A stretch of 64,000 bases of DNA from Actinoplanes subtropicus (GTDB lineage: Bacteria; Actinomycetota; Actinomycetes; Mycobacteriales; Micromonosporaceae). Positions 1-7,531 of this stretch are shown here, one piece after another. The position numbers were made by a program, and so were the translations under genes. Below the pieces are notes generated by a model. The model saw only the letters and a list, made by a program, of their open reading frames with translations, was not told the origin of the DNA and searched no databases. The stretch spans positions 186,001 to 250,000 of the forward strand of contig NZ_JOJL01000011.1 of assembly GCF_000721705.1 (NCBI RefSeq), in the 5' to 3' direction. The number at the start of each line of letters is the position of its first letter. The first letter of the stretch is position 1.

Positions 1-192
1 TTCGGATTGTGCTGCGCCGAGCAACGCGCTCGAGAGCCATGCCTGGTAGGCGTTCACGCCGCCGAGTTCCTCGATCGCGGCGGCTTGCTCGGCTGCTCCG
101 TGCGGAACGTCGTCGAGGCCGAGTGCGTGCAGCGCCGCGAGGAGACGCTGTGCGGGAGGCTCCGTTCCATCTGCTCTGCCAGCCAGTTCCAT
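1..192 (-). CDS. Partial unknown protein, cut by window edge
   Basis: A reading frame runs from ATG at 192 to the window edge with no stop, giving 64 residues. The translation is Ala- and Leu-rich and looks coding (for example ALHALGLDDVPHG and EELGGVNAYQAWL). I recognise no family. The frame stays open upstream of 192 almost to the stop of the preceding gene at 258, so a GTG further upstream could be the real start. It lies downstream of the transposon remnant on the same strand and may be part of that element's cargo. Confidence 0.45.
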   Translation of the reverse strand, partial: MELAGRADGTEPPAQRLLAALHALGLDDVPHGAAEQAAAIEELGGVNAYQAWLSSALLGAAQSE

Positions 193-257
193 GGGGGCAA
201 CGTATCGATGAACGGCCACCAGGTGTGGTAGCCACGCCTTCCGGTCTTCTGGTGGGT

Positions 258-980
258 TCAGCGGAACCGGTCGACGGTGACGGGGATCATTCCCTGCTGC
301 CGCATCTGCGTGGTCAGGCCGCGCAGCAGAACGCCGATCGCTTCGTCATGGTGTCCCACCAGATCACAGGTCACGTCCAAGCTCCAGGCGGCGCCTGCGG
401 CGACACGGCGCAGATCCCAGCGGAAGGTGTCGCCGGAGACCTGGCGGCGGACCGCGCCGAGGACGCGGATCTCGGGATCCGCGAGGTCGCCGAGGACGGG
501 CATTTGCCATGCCTCGCTGAGTGCCGCGAGACCGTCCGGGCTCAACTCGTCGGCGAACAGGATCCGGTAGATGCGCGTTTCGCGGAATCCGGGCGTGGCC
601 TCGGACCCGCTCAACCGCAACGGGGCTGGTGGCTGGTCGGGAGGGGCACCGAAGCATGCCCGCAGGGCGGTCTCGTCCGGCAGGTCGGTGCCGCAAAGGT
701 CCCGGTAAAGCGCCGCCGCCGTTGTTCGGCCGACGGGCGTCACTCGCTCACGCAGCGCGGCGTCGATGCGTAAACGTCGGCTGGTGGCCGACGCGTCGCG
801 CCAGCGGCCCTCCGACCGGCTCCAGCCGCCACTTACCAGCCCGGCGGAGGAGTAGTCCTCCGCGAGCAGGAACTCTTCGGCCAACAGCCCTTCCAGCTCG
901 CCGGCATGGTCGTGGACCACGTAGTAGTGCAGTGCGGGAGGGGAATCGGCTGTCCGCTGCGCAAGGGAAGTCGTCGTCAC
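258..980 (-). CDS. Hypothetical protein downstream of Tn7-like remnant
   Basis: About 240 residues with no signal peptide or membrane segment. The GTG at 980 overlaps the TGA of the upstream TniQ-like remnant (GTGA at 977-980), which suggests translational coupling and membership in the transposon operon. The frame extends upstream to 1046, but that stretch duplicates sequence coding for the neighbour, so 980 is preferred. The sequence has an acidic N-terminus (LEGLLAEEFLLAEDY) and a C-terminus HDEAIGVLLRGL. I do not recognise a domain. It may be a conserved accessory gene of actinobacterial Tn7-like elements, which is inference from position only. Confidence 0.5.
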   Translation of the reverse strand: MTTTSLAQRTADSPPALHYYVVHDHAGELEGLLAEEFLLAEDYSSAGLVSGGWSRSEGRWRDASATSRRLRIDAALRERVTPVGRTTAAALYRDLCGTDLPDETALRACFGAPPDQPPAPLRLSGSEATPGFRETRIYRILFADELSPDGLAALSEAWQMPVLGDLADPEIRVLGAVRRQVSGDTFRWDLRRVAAGAAWSLDVTCDLVGHHDEAIGVLLRGLTTQMRQQGMIPVTVDRFR

Positions 981-1867
981 ACGTCGATTTTCGAGCAGGA
1001 CGGGGTGCTGCCGTTGTCCGGCTCGCCGGAGGTGCCGTTGTGACAATCCAGGGCTTCGATCGTCCGCTGGACCTGGCGGTTGATGATGTCGCGAAGTTCA
1101 GCGTGATGAGCCCAGGGGCGGCGGTGGAATATGTACCACTCAAAGACGAAACTCGTCCGGAAGCGATTGTCGGCTCCGGGCCTGACCGGCGGCAGGATAC
1201 TGCCGGGTGCGAGCAGGTGCTCGCTGCTGGTCATGACGGTCCAGGCGACCCATGAGGCGAACCGTCGTTTGCGGTCTCCGCAGTCGGGGATGCCGGGCGG
1301 CAACGGTCGGGGCCGGTAGCGGTCTGCGACCAAGGCTCGCCAGTCATCGGGTGGGATGGACCAGTCGGCCAGCTGCCGCCGGCGGTTGCCGTAGTCGATC
1401 AGATCGGTGGTGACGTCGAGTTCGTCGGCGAGGTTGTTGAGTGCAGCGGTGAACGCCTGGGCGTTCGTGCTGTTCTTGAACCATTGGTTGAGCAGGGCGA
1501 AGGTGCCCCTGGCCATGCCGTCAGATAGTCCGAGGAGGTGGCCGGCTTGGGCATAGGTGCCGCCTTCGACCATGAGGACCAGGCGGATAGCGGCGGCGCG
1601 GCGCAGGAGTCGGCTGCCTGCCGGCAGCTGGCCGAAGAAGCGGTCGAACCAGGTGTCGGGTAGCCGTTGTGGAATGTGCCGGTGGTCGAAGTTCGCGCGG
1701 CGGGTGGGGAGAAAGCTGTGTATGCGGCTGGCCTTCGGAGACGGCGTGAACCTCAACAGGACAGGCTGCAGGGCCATGGTCAGGCCGGGCGAGACGTAGT
1801 GCTGGATCGCGGTGACCCGGCGGAACCAGGCCAGGCCGACGGGCGCGGCATCGACCATGGTGTGCAT
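977..1867 (-). pseudogene. TniQ/TnsD-like C-terminal remnant
   Basis: About 296 residues. The region RRAAAIRLVLMVEGGTYAQA followed by a helical segment with TNAQAFTAALNNLADELD resembles the C-terminal half of TniQ-type target-site selectors in actinobacterial Tn7-like elements. The N-terminal zinc-finger part of TniQ is absent. The frame is open upstream of the first ATG into the 3' end of the tnsB fragment, so it looks like a 3' gene fragment fused to tnsB by deletion rather than a gene with its own start. The TniQ assignment is by motif memory and gene order; it could be another transposon accessory protein. Confidence 0.42.
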
Positions 1868-2889
1868 GTGCCGGGTGGCTGCGTCGGTGTCGTCGAGCGT
1901 GAGGAGGTGGTCGGCTGCGGCGTGACGTCCACCGACCGGTCGGACACCAGCGTCAACCGGAACCCGACCAGCGAGTGCGTGTAGACATCCAACGCCAGCG
2001 TCAGATGCACCGACACGGGCTCACCGAACACCGTCTCGCGTACCTTCACCGGCAAGATCGTCGTGTCCAGGGCGACGACCTGTCCCGGCCGGTGCACCAC
2101 CACGTGCCCGCCCGGGGCCGGCAGTTCGGCCGTGCGCAGGTAGCGCTGCCGGGCCCCGCCGGGCCCGAACCACTCCCGCCAGACCAGCCAGAGGGTGCCG
2201 TAACTGGGAACCTCCTCCACCGCCTGGTCGCCGAACTTCTCCCGCACGTACTGGTGGATCATCCGCTCCCGGGTCCGCATACTCACCCGCGACCGATGCA
2301 GCGTCTCCTGGTGCACCGCGTGGATCGCCTCGCGTACCCGCTCACCGATGCTCGGGTGACCCGACCGATACCGTAACCACCGGTCGTCGGCGCAGCCGAG
2401 CGCCCCGAACCGGCGCCGGCGCATCTCCCACCGCAGCAACGTGCGATACCCCACCCGGTCCGGATCCAACGCCGCGAACTCGGCAACCTTGCGCCGCCGA
2501 CGCTCGGTCACCGTCGTGGCCGCCGGGTCATAACCGGCCCGCGGCTCGCCAAGGGCCGGCCGCTGCGGGTCACCGCCGCGGAACCCCGTCTCCACCTCCA
2601 GCAGATGCGCGACGCGCAGCGCGACCCACTCCTGCTGCTGGACGGTCAGATCCCCCGACACCGCCGCCTGGCGCCCCCGACTCGCCGCCGGCACCGCGCT
2701 CGTGCGAGTCGACGCTCGGCAGTTCGGGTGCCCAAGCAGGAAACGGAAACTCACCGTCATCCGATCGCCGCCCGCGGACAGGAGCACCACCTGGGCGTGA
2801 TGCGGCTCGGCCCGCTCGACCAGCCACTCCACGCCGTCCAACACCACCCCAGCCCCGGCCGACAGGTCGAGGACCGGATACCCGCTCAC
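1780..2889 (-). pseudogene. tnsB: Truncated TnsB-like DDE transposase
   Basis: The GTG start at 2889 overlaps the tnsA stop (GTGA). The N-terminal DNA-binding part is followed by the start of a retroviral-integrase fold: PGQVVALDTTILPV holds the first catalytic Asp (residue 275) and LTLALDVYTHSLVGF the next beta strand. Homology stops near residue 322 (SVDV). After that the frame turns low-complexity and ends at residue 369, where TnsB proteins are usually about 600-700 residues. The second catalytic Asp and the Glu are missing, so it cannot be an active transposase. The adjacent minus-1 frame continues into the TniQ-like remnant, so the tnsB 3' half, tnsC and the tniQ 5' half appear deleted. 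Confidence 0.65.
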
Positions 2890-3749
2890 CGCAGCCAGCC
2901 CTCAGCCGCACGCACCAGCGTGGCGTCGCCCAGCGCCCGACTCCGATCCATGCCCAGCTGCCGATGCCACAGCAGATGCAGCAGGAGAGCCCGCGCCACC
3001 GGCGCAGGGCTCGTCGCCTCCGCGATCATGGCGAACGGCCGCGGGCCGGCCGCCAACGCCGCCCTGATCTGCGCCACCATGCCTAACGGGTCGGTCAGCG
3101 GTCGTCGCTGCGCCGACAAGGCGTCCAACGTCGACGCTACCGGCGAGCGCCACCCGGTCACTACCTCGTAGCGCCAGCCCAGCGTCAACGCCACCTCCGC
3201 CGTCGCGGCGAACGCCACCAGGTCATCCCGGCCGACCCTGGCCGCTGGTCGGACATCGATCAACCAGCGGTTCGCCCGGGTGAAGGCCAGGAAATCCGGC
3301 ACGTGCTCCCGCGGCCCGGCGCCGGATACGTAACGAAGCCGCAGCGGCTGCGCCAACACATCCATCAGATCGCCGGCGAAGTCCAGCGCGAGCAGCAGTC
3401 GCGCCTCTGCCAACGACTCGAAGCCGTGATGCCGGCCCGTACTCACCAAGAACTGCAGCCCAGGCCGATGCCGCTGACCGCGCCGCCATCCAAACCGGCG
3501 AATCGGCTCACATCCCGCCGCCGGCATCGACCCCAGATCCCGTACCGGGCAAACCACCTCGCTACCGGCGTACCGCCACGCCGCCGCCCACCGCCGCGAC
3601 CAATCAGCCCGACCATCCAGCTGGTCACGTACGCGGTCAAGCCCATCAAGCAGCACGGCCAGTTGATCCCAGCCGCACCTGTCTGACCAGGTACCGGGGC
3701 TAACCGGCTCCGTGCCCGCGCATGAGTCAACCCGAGCCCCAGCCGCCAT
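2886..3749 (-). CDS. tnsA: TnsA-like transposon endonuclease
   Basis: About 287 residues from ATG 3749; the frame is open to 3809 but has only a TTG there. TnsA cuts the 5' ends of Tn7-type transposons in a heteromeric transposase. The nuclease core is visible: FESLAEARLLLALDF (Glu111/Glu115), EHVPDFLAF (Asp152) and RWLIDVRP, where the usual final Lys of the metal-binding motif is Arg167. It is followed by tnsB with a GTGA overlap. With tnsB truncated and no tnsC visible, this gene is probably an orphan. The upstream region carries the presumed transposon end. Confidence 0.6.
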   Translation of the reverse strand: MAAGARVDSCAGTEPVSPGTWSDRCGWDQLAVLLDGLDRVRDQLDGRADWSRRWAAAWRYAGSEVVCPVRDLGSMPAAGCEPIRRFGWRRGQRHRPGLQFLVSTGRHHGFESLAEARLLLALDFAGDLMDVLAQPLRLRYVSGAGPREHVPDFLAFTRANRWLIDVRPAARVGRDDLVAFAATAEVALTLGWRYEVVTGWRSPVASTLDALSAQRRPLTDPLGMVAQIRAALAAGPRPFAMIAEATSPAPVARALLLHLLWHRQLGMDRSRALGDATLVRAAEGWLR

Positions 3750-3802
3750 AACTGAATCGAAGCGGACACAAGCCCACGCGTAACCCCCAATGAGCCCTAC
3801 GG

Positions 3803-3934
3803 GTGACAACTACCGCCGAAAGCTCGCAGTAGTGACAAATAACCTCGAACAACGGTGACAACTATCGCCGAAACTTCAGTCCCGCCTCGCAGGCCACGGC
3901 CATCACCCGGTGACAACTACGGCTGAAGGTCACA
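3803..3934. repeat. Tn7-like transposon end with spaced 20-bp repeats
   Basis: Three copies of GTGACAACTAYSGCYGAA lie in the same orientation at 3803-3823, 3855-3874 and 3910-3929, with a degenerate copy (gtgacaaataacctcgaac) at 3832-3850. Spaced, same-orientation 20-bp sites just outside tnsA are what TnsB-binding sites look like in Tn7-type ends. Read inward from the right, the outermost copy is preceded by TGTGA (3934-3930), a plausible element terminus. Terminus and binding role are inference. Confidence 0.55.
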
Positions 3935-4079
3935 CCCGGGCATCGGCGCGACTCCCAGAGCCGTCGCGACCAGCAGCAGCGAGTTAGGTGCGTCCTTGTG
4001 CGCAGAGCAAAGGGCCCACCCGGGCATCGGCGCGACTCCCAGAGCCGAGTGGCGACCAGCTGCAGCGAGGTCGCGGCCA
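3933..4079. repeat. Direct repeat pair next to transposon end
   Basis: A 31-bp exact direct repeat starting cacccgggcatcggcg occurs at 3933-3963 and 4017-4047, 84 bp apart. Weaker similarity (gcgaccagcwgcagcgag) extends each copy to about 60 bp. It abuts the presumed transposon end, so it may reflect target-site or deletion history. No gene is evident here. Confidence 0.7.
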
Positions 4080-4102
4080 AACCCGCGGCCGCCGCATTCA
4101 TC

Positions 4103-4195
4103 GCCGCCGTGAGCCGCAGCGTTCGCCGCCGTGAGCCGCAGCGTTCGCCGCCGTGAGTCGCAGCGTTCGCCGCCGTGAGTCGCAGCGTTCGCCGT
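4103..4195. repeat. 22-bp tandem repeat, four copies
   Basis: The unit gccgccgtgagycgcagcgt plus tc repeats with exact 22-bp period at 4103, 4125, 4147 and 4169, with a partial fifth copy at 4191. Copies 1-2 carry agccg and copies 3-4 agtcg. It is non-coding and lies beyond the stop of the gene ending at 4240. It is a minisatellite rather than a CRISPR, since there are no spacers. Confidence 0.85.
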
Positions 4196-4239
4196 CTTGG
4201 GCTGGCGGGGTGACGAGTGGTCGGGGACAGCGTGCCGGC

Positions 4240-4974
4240 TCAGGGGTGGGCTGCGGCGCACACCCGCAGGAATCCGTCGACGAGGGCGGTTGCCCGGCCG
4301 GCGGCCTCGCCCGCGAGGCGCTCGGTGCGGGCGAGCAGCTCAGCCACGTCGACGCCGCGCCGGGCGGCCTCGGCCGTGCCGCCGTTGGCGAGCCAGCCGG
4401 CCAGGGACGCGGTGGTCAGCTCCGGGTGGAACTGCAGGGCCAGGTTGCGGCGCAGCACGAATGCCTGTGACGCGGCCGGGTTGCGGGCCAGCTCGGTCGC
4501 GCCCGGCGGTAACTGCCAGCGATCGTAGTGCCACTGGAACCATGGGCCGCCCGGCACGGTGCCCTCGTCGTCGGTCTCGATGTCGGCCCAGCCGATCTCG
4601 GGGGTGTCGGAGCGGGCCACGCTGCCGCCGTGCGCGGTCGCCAGCAGCTGGCCGCCGAAGCAGATGCCCAGCACCGGCACCCCGGCCGCGTCGGCCTTGC
4701 GCAGCTGCTCGATCTCGGGCCGCACCCAGCTGCCGATCAGCTCGTGGTCGTACGCCGACCAGGGCGAGCCGAGCACCACCACCGCGTCGAACTCGGAGAA
4801 CTCCGGGAACGCGGTGGTGACGCCGGGCGCGTGGAAGCTCTCGGCCGGCACCACCAGGTGGTCGGCCACCTGCCAGCCGAGCGCGGCGAACCGGTCGGCG
4901 ACCGGCCCGGCCGGTGAGGCGTGGTCGTGATGGACGATCAGCACCCGCCGCTCAGAGGTGGTAGCTGTACTCAC
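4240..4974 (-). CDS. Class I glutamine amidotransferase-like hydrolase
   Basis: 244 residues from GTG 4974; its start lies inside the 3' end of the upstream ligase gene (23-bp overlap). It has the class I amidotransferase fold: nucleophile Cys105 in GICFGGQL and the His183/Glu185 pair in FHPE, so the triad is complete. Paired with a glutamine-synthetase-like ligase, the arrangement recalls the AtdA1/AtdA2 pair of aniline degradation, in which a GS-like enzyme makes a gamma-glutamyl amide that an amidotransferase-like partner acts on. Here it probably hydrolyses or transfers such a gamma-glutamyl amide. The GATase family call is firm; the substrate is inferred. Confidence 0.8.
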   Translation of the reverse strand: MSTATTSERRVLIVHHDHASPAGPVADRFAALGWQVADHLVVPAESFHAPGVTTAFPEFSEFDAVVVLGSPWSAYDHELIGSWVRPEIEQLRKADAAGVPVLGICFGGQLLATAHGGSVARSDTPEIGWADIETDDEGTVPGGPWFQWHYDRWQLPPGATELARNPAASQAFVLRRNLALQFHPELTTASLAGWLANGGTAEAARRGVDVAELLARTERLAGEAAGRATALVDGFLRVCAAAHP

Positions 4975-6304
4975 GGAACTCCCAGTCGGTCACCCACTGG
5001 CCGAAGCGCTCCAGCTCGTTGCGCTTGTACGCCAGGAACGTCGCGATGAACTGCGACCCGAGCAGGCCGGCCAGCTCGGTGTCCGCCTCCAGCGCGGCGA
5101 TCGCGGCGGGCAGGTCGCCGGGCAGCTTGTCGGCCTTGCTGACGTCGTAGCCGTAGCCCTCCAGCTTGGCCGGCGGCTCCAGCTTGTCGCGGATGCCCAG
5201 GTACGCGGCCGCCATCAGGGCCGCGATCGCCAGGTACGGGTTGGCCGACGCGTCGCCCAGCCGCAGCTCGAGGCGGGCCGCCCGGCCGCGCTCAGGCGGG
5301 ATCCGGACCATCGCGCTGCGGTTGTCCAGCCCCCAGTCGATCAGCCAGGGCGCGAGCGTGTCCGGCCCGAACCGTTTGTACGAGTTGACCGTCGGGTTGA
5401 GCAGCGCCGCGATCGCCGGGGCGTGGGCCAGCACGCCGGCGATCGCCGACCGGCCGACCTGGGACAGCCCGTCCTCGCCGCGCGGGTCGTCGAACAGCGC
5501 CGCGCCGTCCGGCCCCCAGCAGGAGAAGTGGATGTGGAAGCCGGAGCCGCCCTCGTCGTTGAACGGCTTGGCCATGAAGGTGGCCATCCGGCCCTGGATG
5601 CGGGCCAGCTCCTGGATCGCGTTCTTGAACCGGAACGCCCGGTCGGCGGCGTCCAGGGCGTCCGAGTGCCACAGGTTGATCTCGAACTGGCCGGAGGCGA
5701 ACTCGTGGTTGGCGGCGACCACGTCCAGCCCGAAACCCGCCAGCTGGCGAAGTGCGGACAGCAGAGTGTTCTCCGGGTCGCCCTTGCGGCCGGCGACGTA
5801 GACGTTGCCGGTGCCCTCGCCGTACCGTCTCCAGCCGTTCGGCGCGGCCGGGTCCTGCTCCATGACGTAGAACTCGAGCTCGGGCCCGATCATCGGTTTC
5901 ATGTCCAGGGTGGCGAACCGGTCGATCACCCGGCGCAGCACGGTGCGCGGGCTCTCCTCGCTCGGGGTGCCGTCCGGGTTGTAGAGGTCGGCCAGCACGT
6001 GCGCGACGCCCGGCTCCCACGGCACCGGCCGGATCGTCGACAGGTCGGGCACCGCCAGCACGTCGGGCAGGCCCGCGGACAGACCGCCGTCGATGTCCAC
6101 GACGTCGCCCATCGGGGAGGTACCGTAGATCGAGCGGCAGAACGCGACGCCGTCGCCGGCGGTCCGGGCGAGGTGGCGGACCAGCAGGTCACGGCCCCGT
6201 TCGGCACCGATCAGGTCGCTGTACGCGAGGCGTACGACGTCGATGTTCTGCTCGGTGAGCTCCGCCTGCGCGGCCTCCATGGCGTGCGCGTCGACGTGCA
6301 GCAT
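4952..6304 (-). CDS. Glutamine synthetase-like gamma-glutamyl-amine ligase
   Basis: 450 residues from ATG 6304, preceded by gaggag; an in-frame start at 6364 would place the promoter inside the gene. It belongs to the GlnA superfamily, with IGPELEFYVMEQ (metal-binding Glu), FEINLWHSD, GSGFHIHFSCW and MVRIPPERGRAARLELRLGD covering both halves of the active site. Family members outside nitrogen assimilation ligate glutamate to amines (polyamines, isopropylamine, aniline). The cluster around it, with two gamma-glutamyl hydrolase-type proteins, an amine transporter and oxygenases, supports an amine ligase rather than housekeeping GlnA. It is transcribed from a strong promoter overlapped by an operator at 6338-6355. 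Confidence 0.82.
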   Translation of the reverse strand: MLHVDAHAMEAAQAELTEQNIDVVRLAYSDLIGAERGRDLLVRHLARTAGDGVAFCRSIYGTSPMGDVVDIDGGLSAGLPDVLAVPDLSTIRPVPWEPGVAHVLADLYNPDGTPSEESPRTVLRRVIDRFATLDMKPMIGPELEFYVMEQDPAAPNGWRRYGEGTGNVYVAGRKGDPENTLLSALRQLAGFGLDVVAANHEFASGQFEINLWHSDALDAADRAFRFKNAIQELARIQGRMATFMAKPFNDEGGSGFHIHFSCWGPDGAALFDDPRGEDGLSQVGRSAIAGVLAHAPAIAALLNPTVNSYKRFGPDTLAPWLIDWGLDNRSAMVRIPPERGRAARLELRLGDASANPYLAIAALMAAAYLGIRDKLEPPAKLEGYGYDVSKADKLPGDLPAAIAALEADTELAGLLGSQFIATFLAYKRNELERFGQWVTDWEFREYSYHL

Positions 6305-6336
6305 GGGCTGACTCCTCGGAAAAGGGCGTTGCAGAG

Positions 6337-6364
6337 ATCGTACGGACCCAAACGACCCTGTCAA
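6337..6364 (-). promoter_or_regulatory. Sigma-70-type promoter with overlapping operator
   Basis: On the minus strand TTGACA (6364-6359) is followed after 16 bp by TACGAT (6342-6337), reading toward the ligase gene start at 6304. The imperfect palindrome tcgtacggacccaaacga (6338-6355) covers the spacer and the -10 box and matches the element in front of the P450 gene. Repression by the adjacent MarR protein is the natural reading. Confidence 0.65.
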
Positions 6365-6381
6365 TAGCTACCATCGCTGTC

Positions 6382-6894
6382 ATGACCGACCACCACCCCC
6401 GGCTTGTCGAGACCGAGCGCGCGATGCGCGAGCACGTCGAGTCGCTCGGCCTCGACTTCGAGGCGGCGCACGCCGTGTCGAGCATCTACCGCGCGGCCAA
6501 CGCGGTCCGGTCGTACATCTGGAACGAGCTGCTCCGGCCGTACGACCTGACCTGGACCGGCTGGGTGGTGCTGTGGGTGGTCTGGATCTTCGACGGGATG
6601 GAGACCCGGCACGCCGCCGAGGCCGCCGCGATCTCCAAGGCCACGCTGACCGGCGTCGCCAAGACCCTGGCGGCGCGCGGCTGGCTGGAGCGGCGCGGCC
6701 GCACCGACGACCGCCGGCTGGTCGAGCTGCACCTCACCGACTCGGGCCGGAAACTCATGGAAGAGCTGTACCCCAAGTTCAACGCGATCGAGACCAAGGT
6801 CGTCGGCCGGCTGTCCGGCCGGGACACCAAGGCCATGACGCAGAACCTCCGCGAGATCGTCACCACGATCGAGGAGACCGGGCTGCCCGGATGA
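6382..6894 (+). CDS. MarR family regulator of the amine cluster
   Basis: 170 residues. The winged helix spans about 55-125, with AAISKATLTGVAKTLAARGW as recognition-helix region and RRGRTDDRRLVELHLTDSGR as the wing, both standard MarR features. It diverges from the ligase gene with 77 bp between starts and is flanked on the other side by the catabolic operon, so it is the probable repressor whose ligand is a pathway substrate. The likely operators are the 18-bp elements at 6338-6355, 15191-15208 and around 15256. Its 3' end overlaps the convergent PuuD-like gene by 35 bp (6860-6894). Confidence 0.88.
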   Translation: MTDHHPRLVETERAMREHVESLGLDFEAAHAVSSIYRAANAVRSYIWNELLRPYDLTWTGWVVLWVVWIFDGMETRHAAEAAAISKATLTGVAKTLAARGWLERRGRTDDRRLVELHLTDSGRKLMEELYPKFNAIETKVVGRLSGRDTKAMTQNLREIVTTIEETGLPG

Positions 6895-7531
6895 GCTCCT
6901 CGAAGAGAGCGGCCTGAGCCGGGTCGGTGTCCGCGGTGTCCTCGGGATGCCACTGCACGCCACGGAACCAGCCGCCAAGATCGTCGGGGGAGAGAGTCAG
7001 CTCCTCGATCGTTCCGTCGGCGGCCCACGCGGTCGCCCGCAGCCCCTTGCCCGGCCGGCCGACGCCCTGGTGGTGGTAGCAGGAGACGGTCAGCCCGCCG
7101 ACCACGTGCACGCTGCGGTGCGCGGCGGGAAGGTCCTGGATCAGGTCGCCGCCGCGGGCCACGTTGACCACCTGCAGCCCGCGGCAGATCGCCAGCAGCG
7201 GCATCCGGTCCGCCAGCGCGACCCGGGCCACCGCCAGGTCGAAGGCGTCCTGCACGTCGTCGACGTCGTACTGGCTCTCGTGCGGCTCCTGTCCGGCCCA
7301 GTGCGCGGCCAGGTCCCCGCCGCCGGGCAGCAGCACCGCGTCGGCGAAGTGCAGGCGGGAGCGCACCTCTTCATCGTCCGCCGGAAGCTGCGGATGGACG
7401 CTGACCGGCTCGCCGCCCGCGTCGTAAACAGCCTGGATCAGCTGGTACGCGTTGACCTCGGCCCGGAACCGCAGTGCCGAGGCGTGCGCGGAGAACCGGG
7501 CCGGGATCGCGATGACCGGCCGCCTAGCCAA
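6860..7531 (-). CDS. Gamma-glutamyl-amine hydrolase (peptidase C26, PuuD-like)
   Basis: 223 residues. It starts with TTG at 7531 inside the last codons of the upstream aldehyde dehydrogenase (8-bp overlap). The class I amidotransferase-like hydrolase motifs are LLAICRGLQVVNV (Cys116) and VQWHPE (His195/Glu197). PuuD cleaves gamma-glutamyl-GABA in putrescine catabolism; this homologue is the second candidate gamma-glutamyl hydrolase of the cluster besides the one at 4240-4974. It is the last gene of the eight-gene operon. Removing the glutamyl blocking group after side-chain oxidation is a reasonable role by analogy with the Puu pathway. Confidence 0.82.
   Translation of the reverse strand: MARRPVIAIPARFSAHASALRFRAEVNAYQLIQAVYDAGGEPVSVHPQLPADDEEVRSRLHFADAVLLPGGGDLAAHWAGQEPHESQYDVDDVQDAFDLAVARVALADRMPLLAICRGLQVVNVARGGDLIQDLPAAHRSVHVVGGLTVSCYHHQGVGRPGKGLRATAWAADGTIEELTLSPDDLGGWFRGVQWHPEDTADTDPAQAALFEELIRAARSPRSW

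Noticed and set aside
3443..3790. Small open frames around the transposon end
   Set aside because: They overlap tnsA in other frames and show no family.
4103..4195. CRISPR-like array
   Set aside because: The units are directly adjacent with no spacers, so it is a tandem repeat; no cas genes are present.
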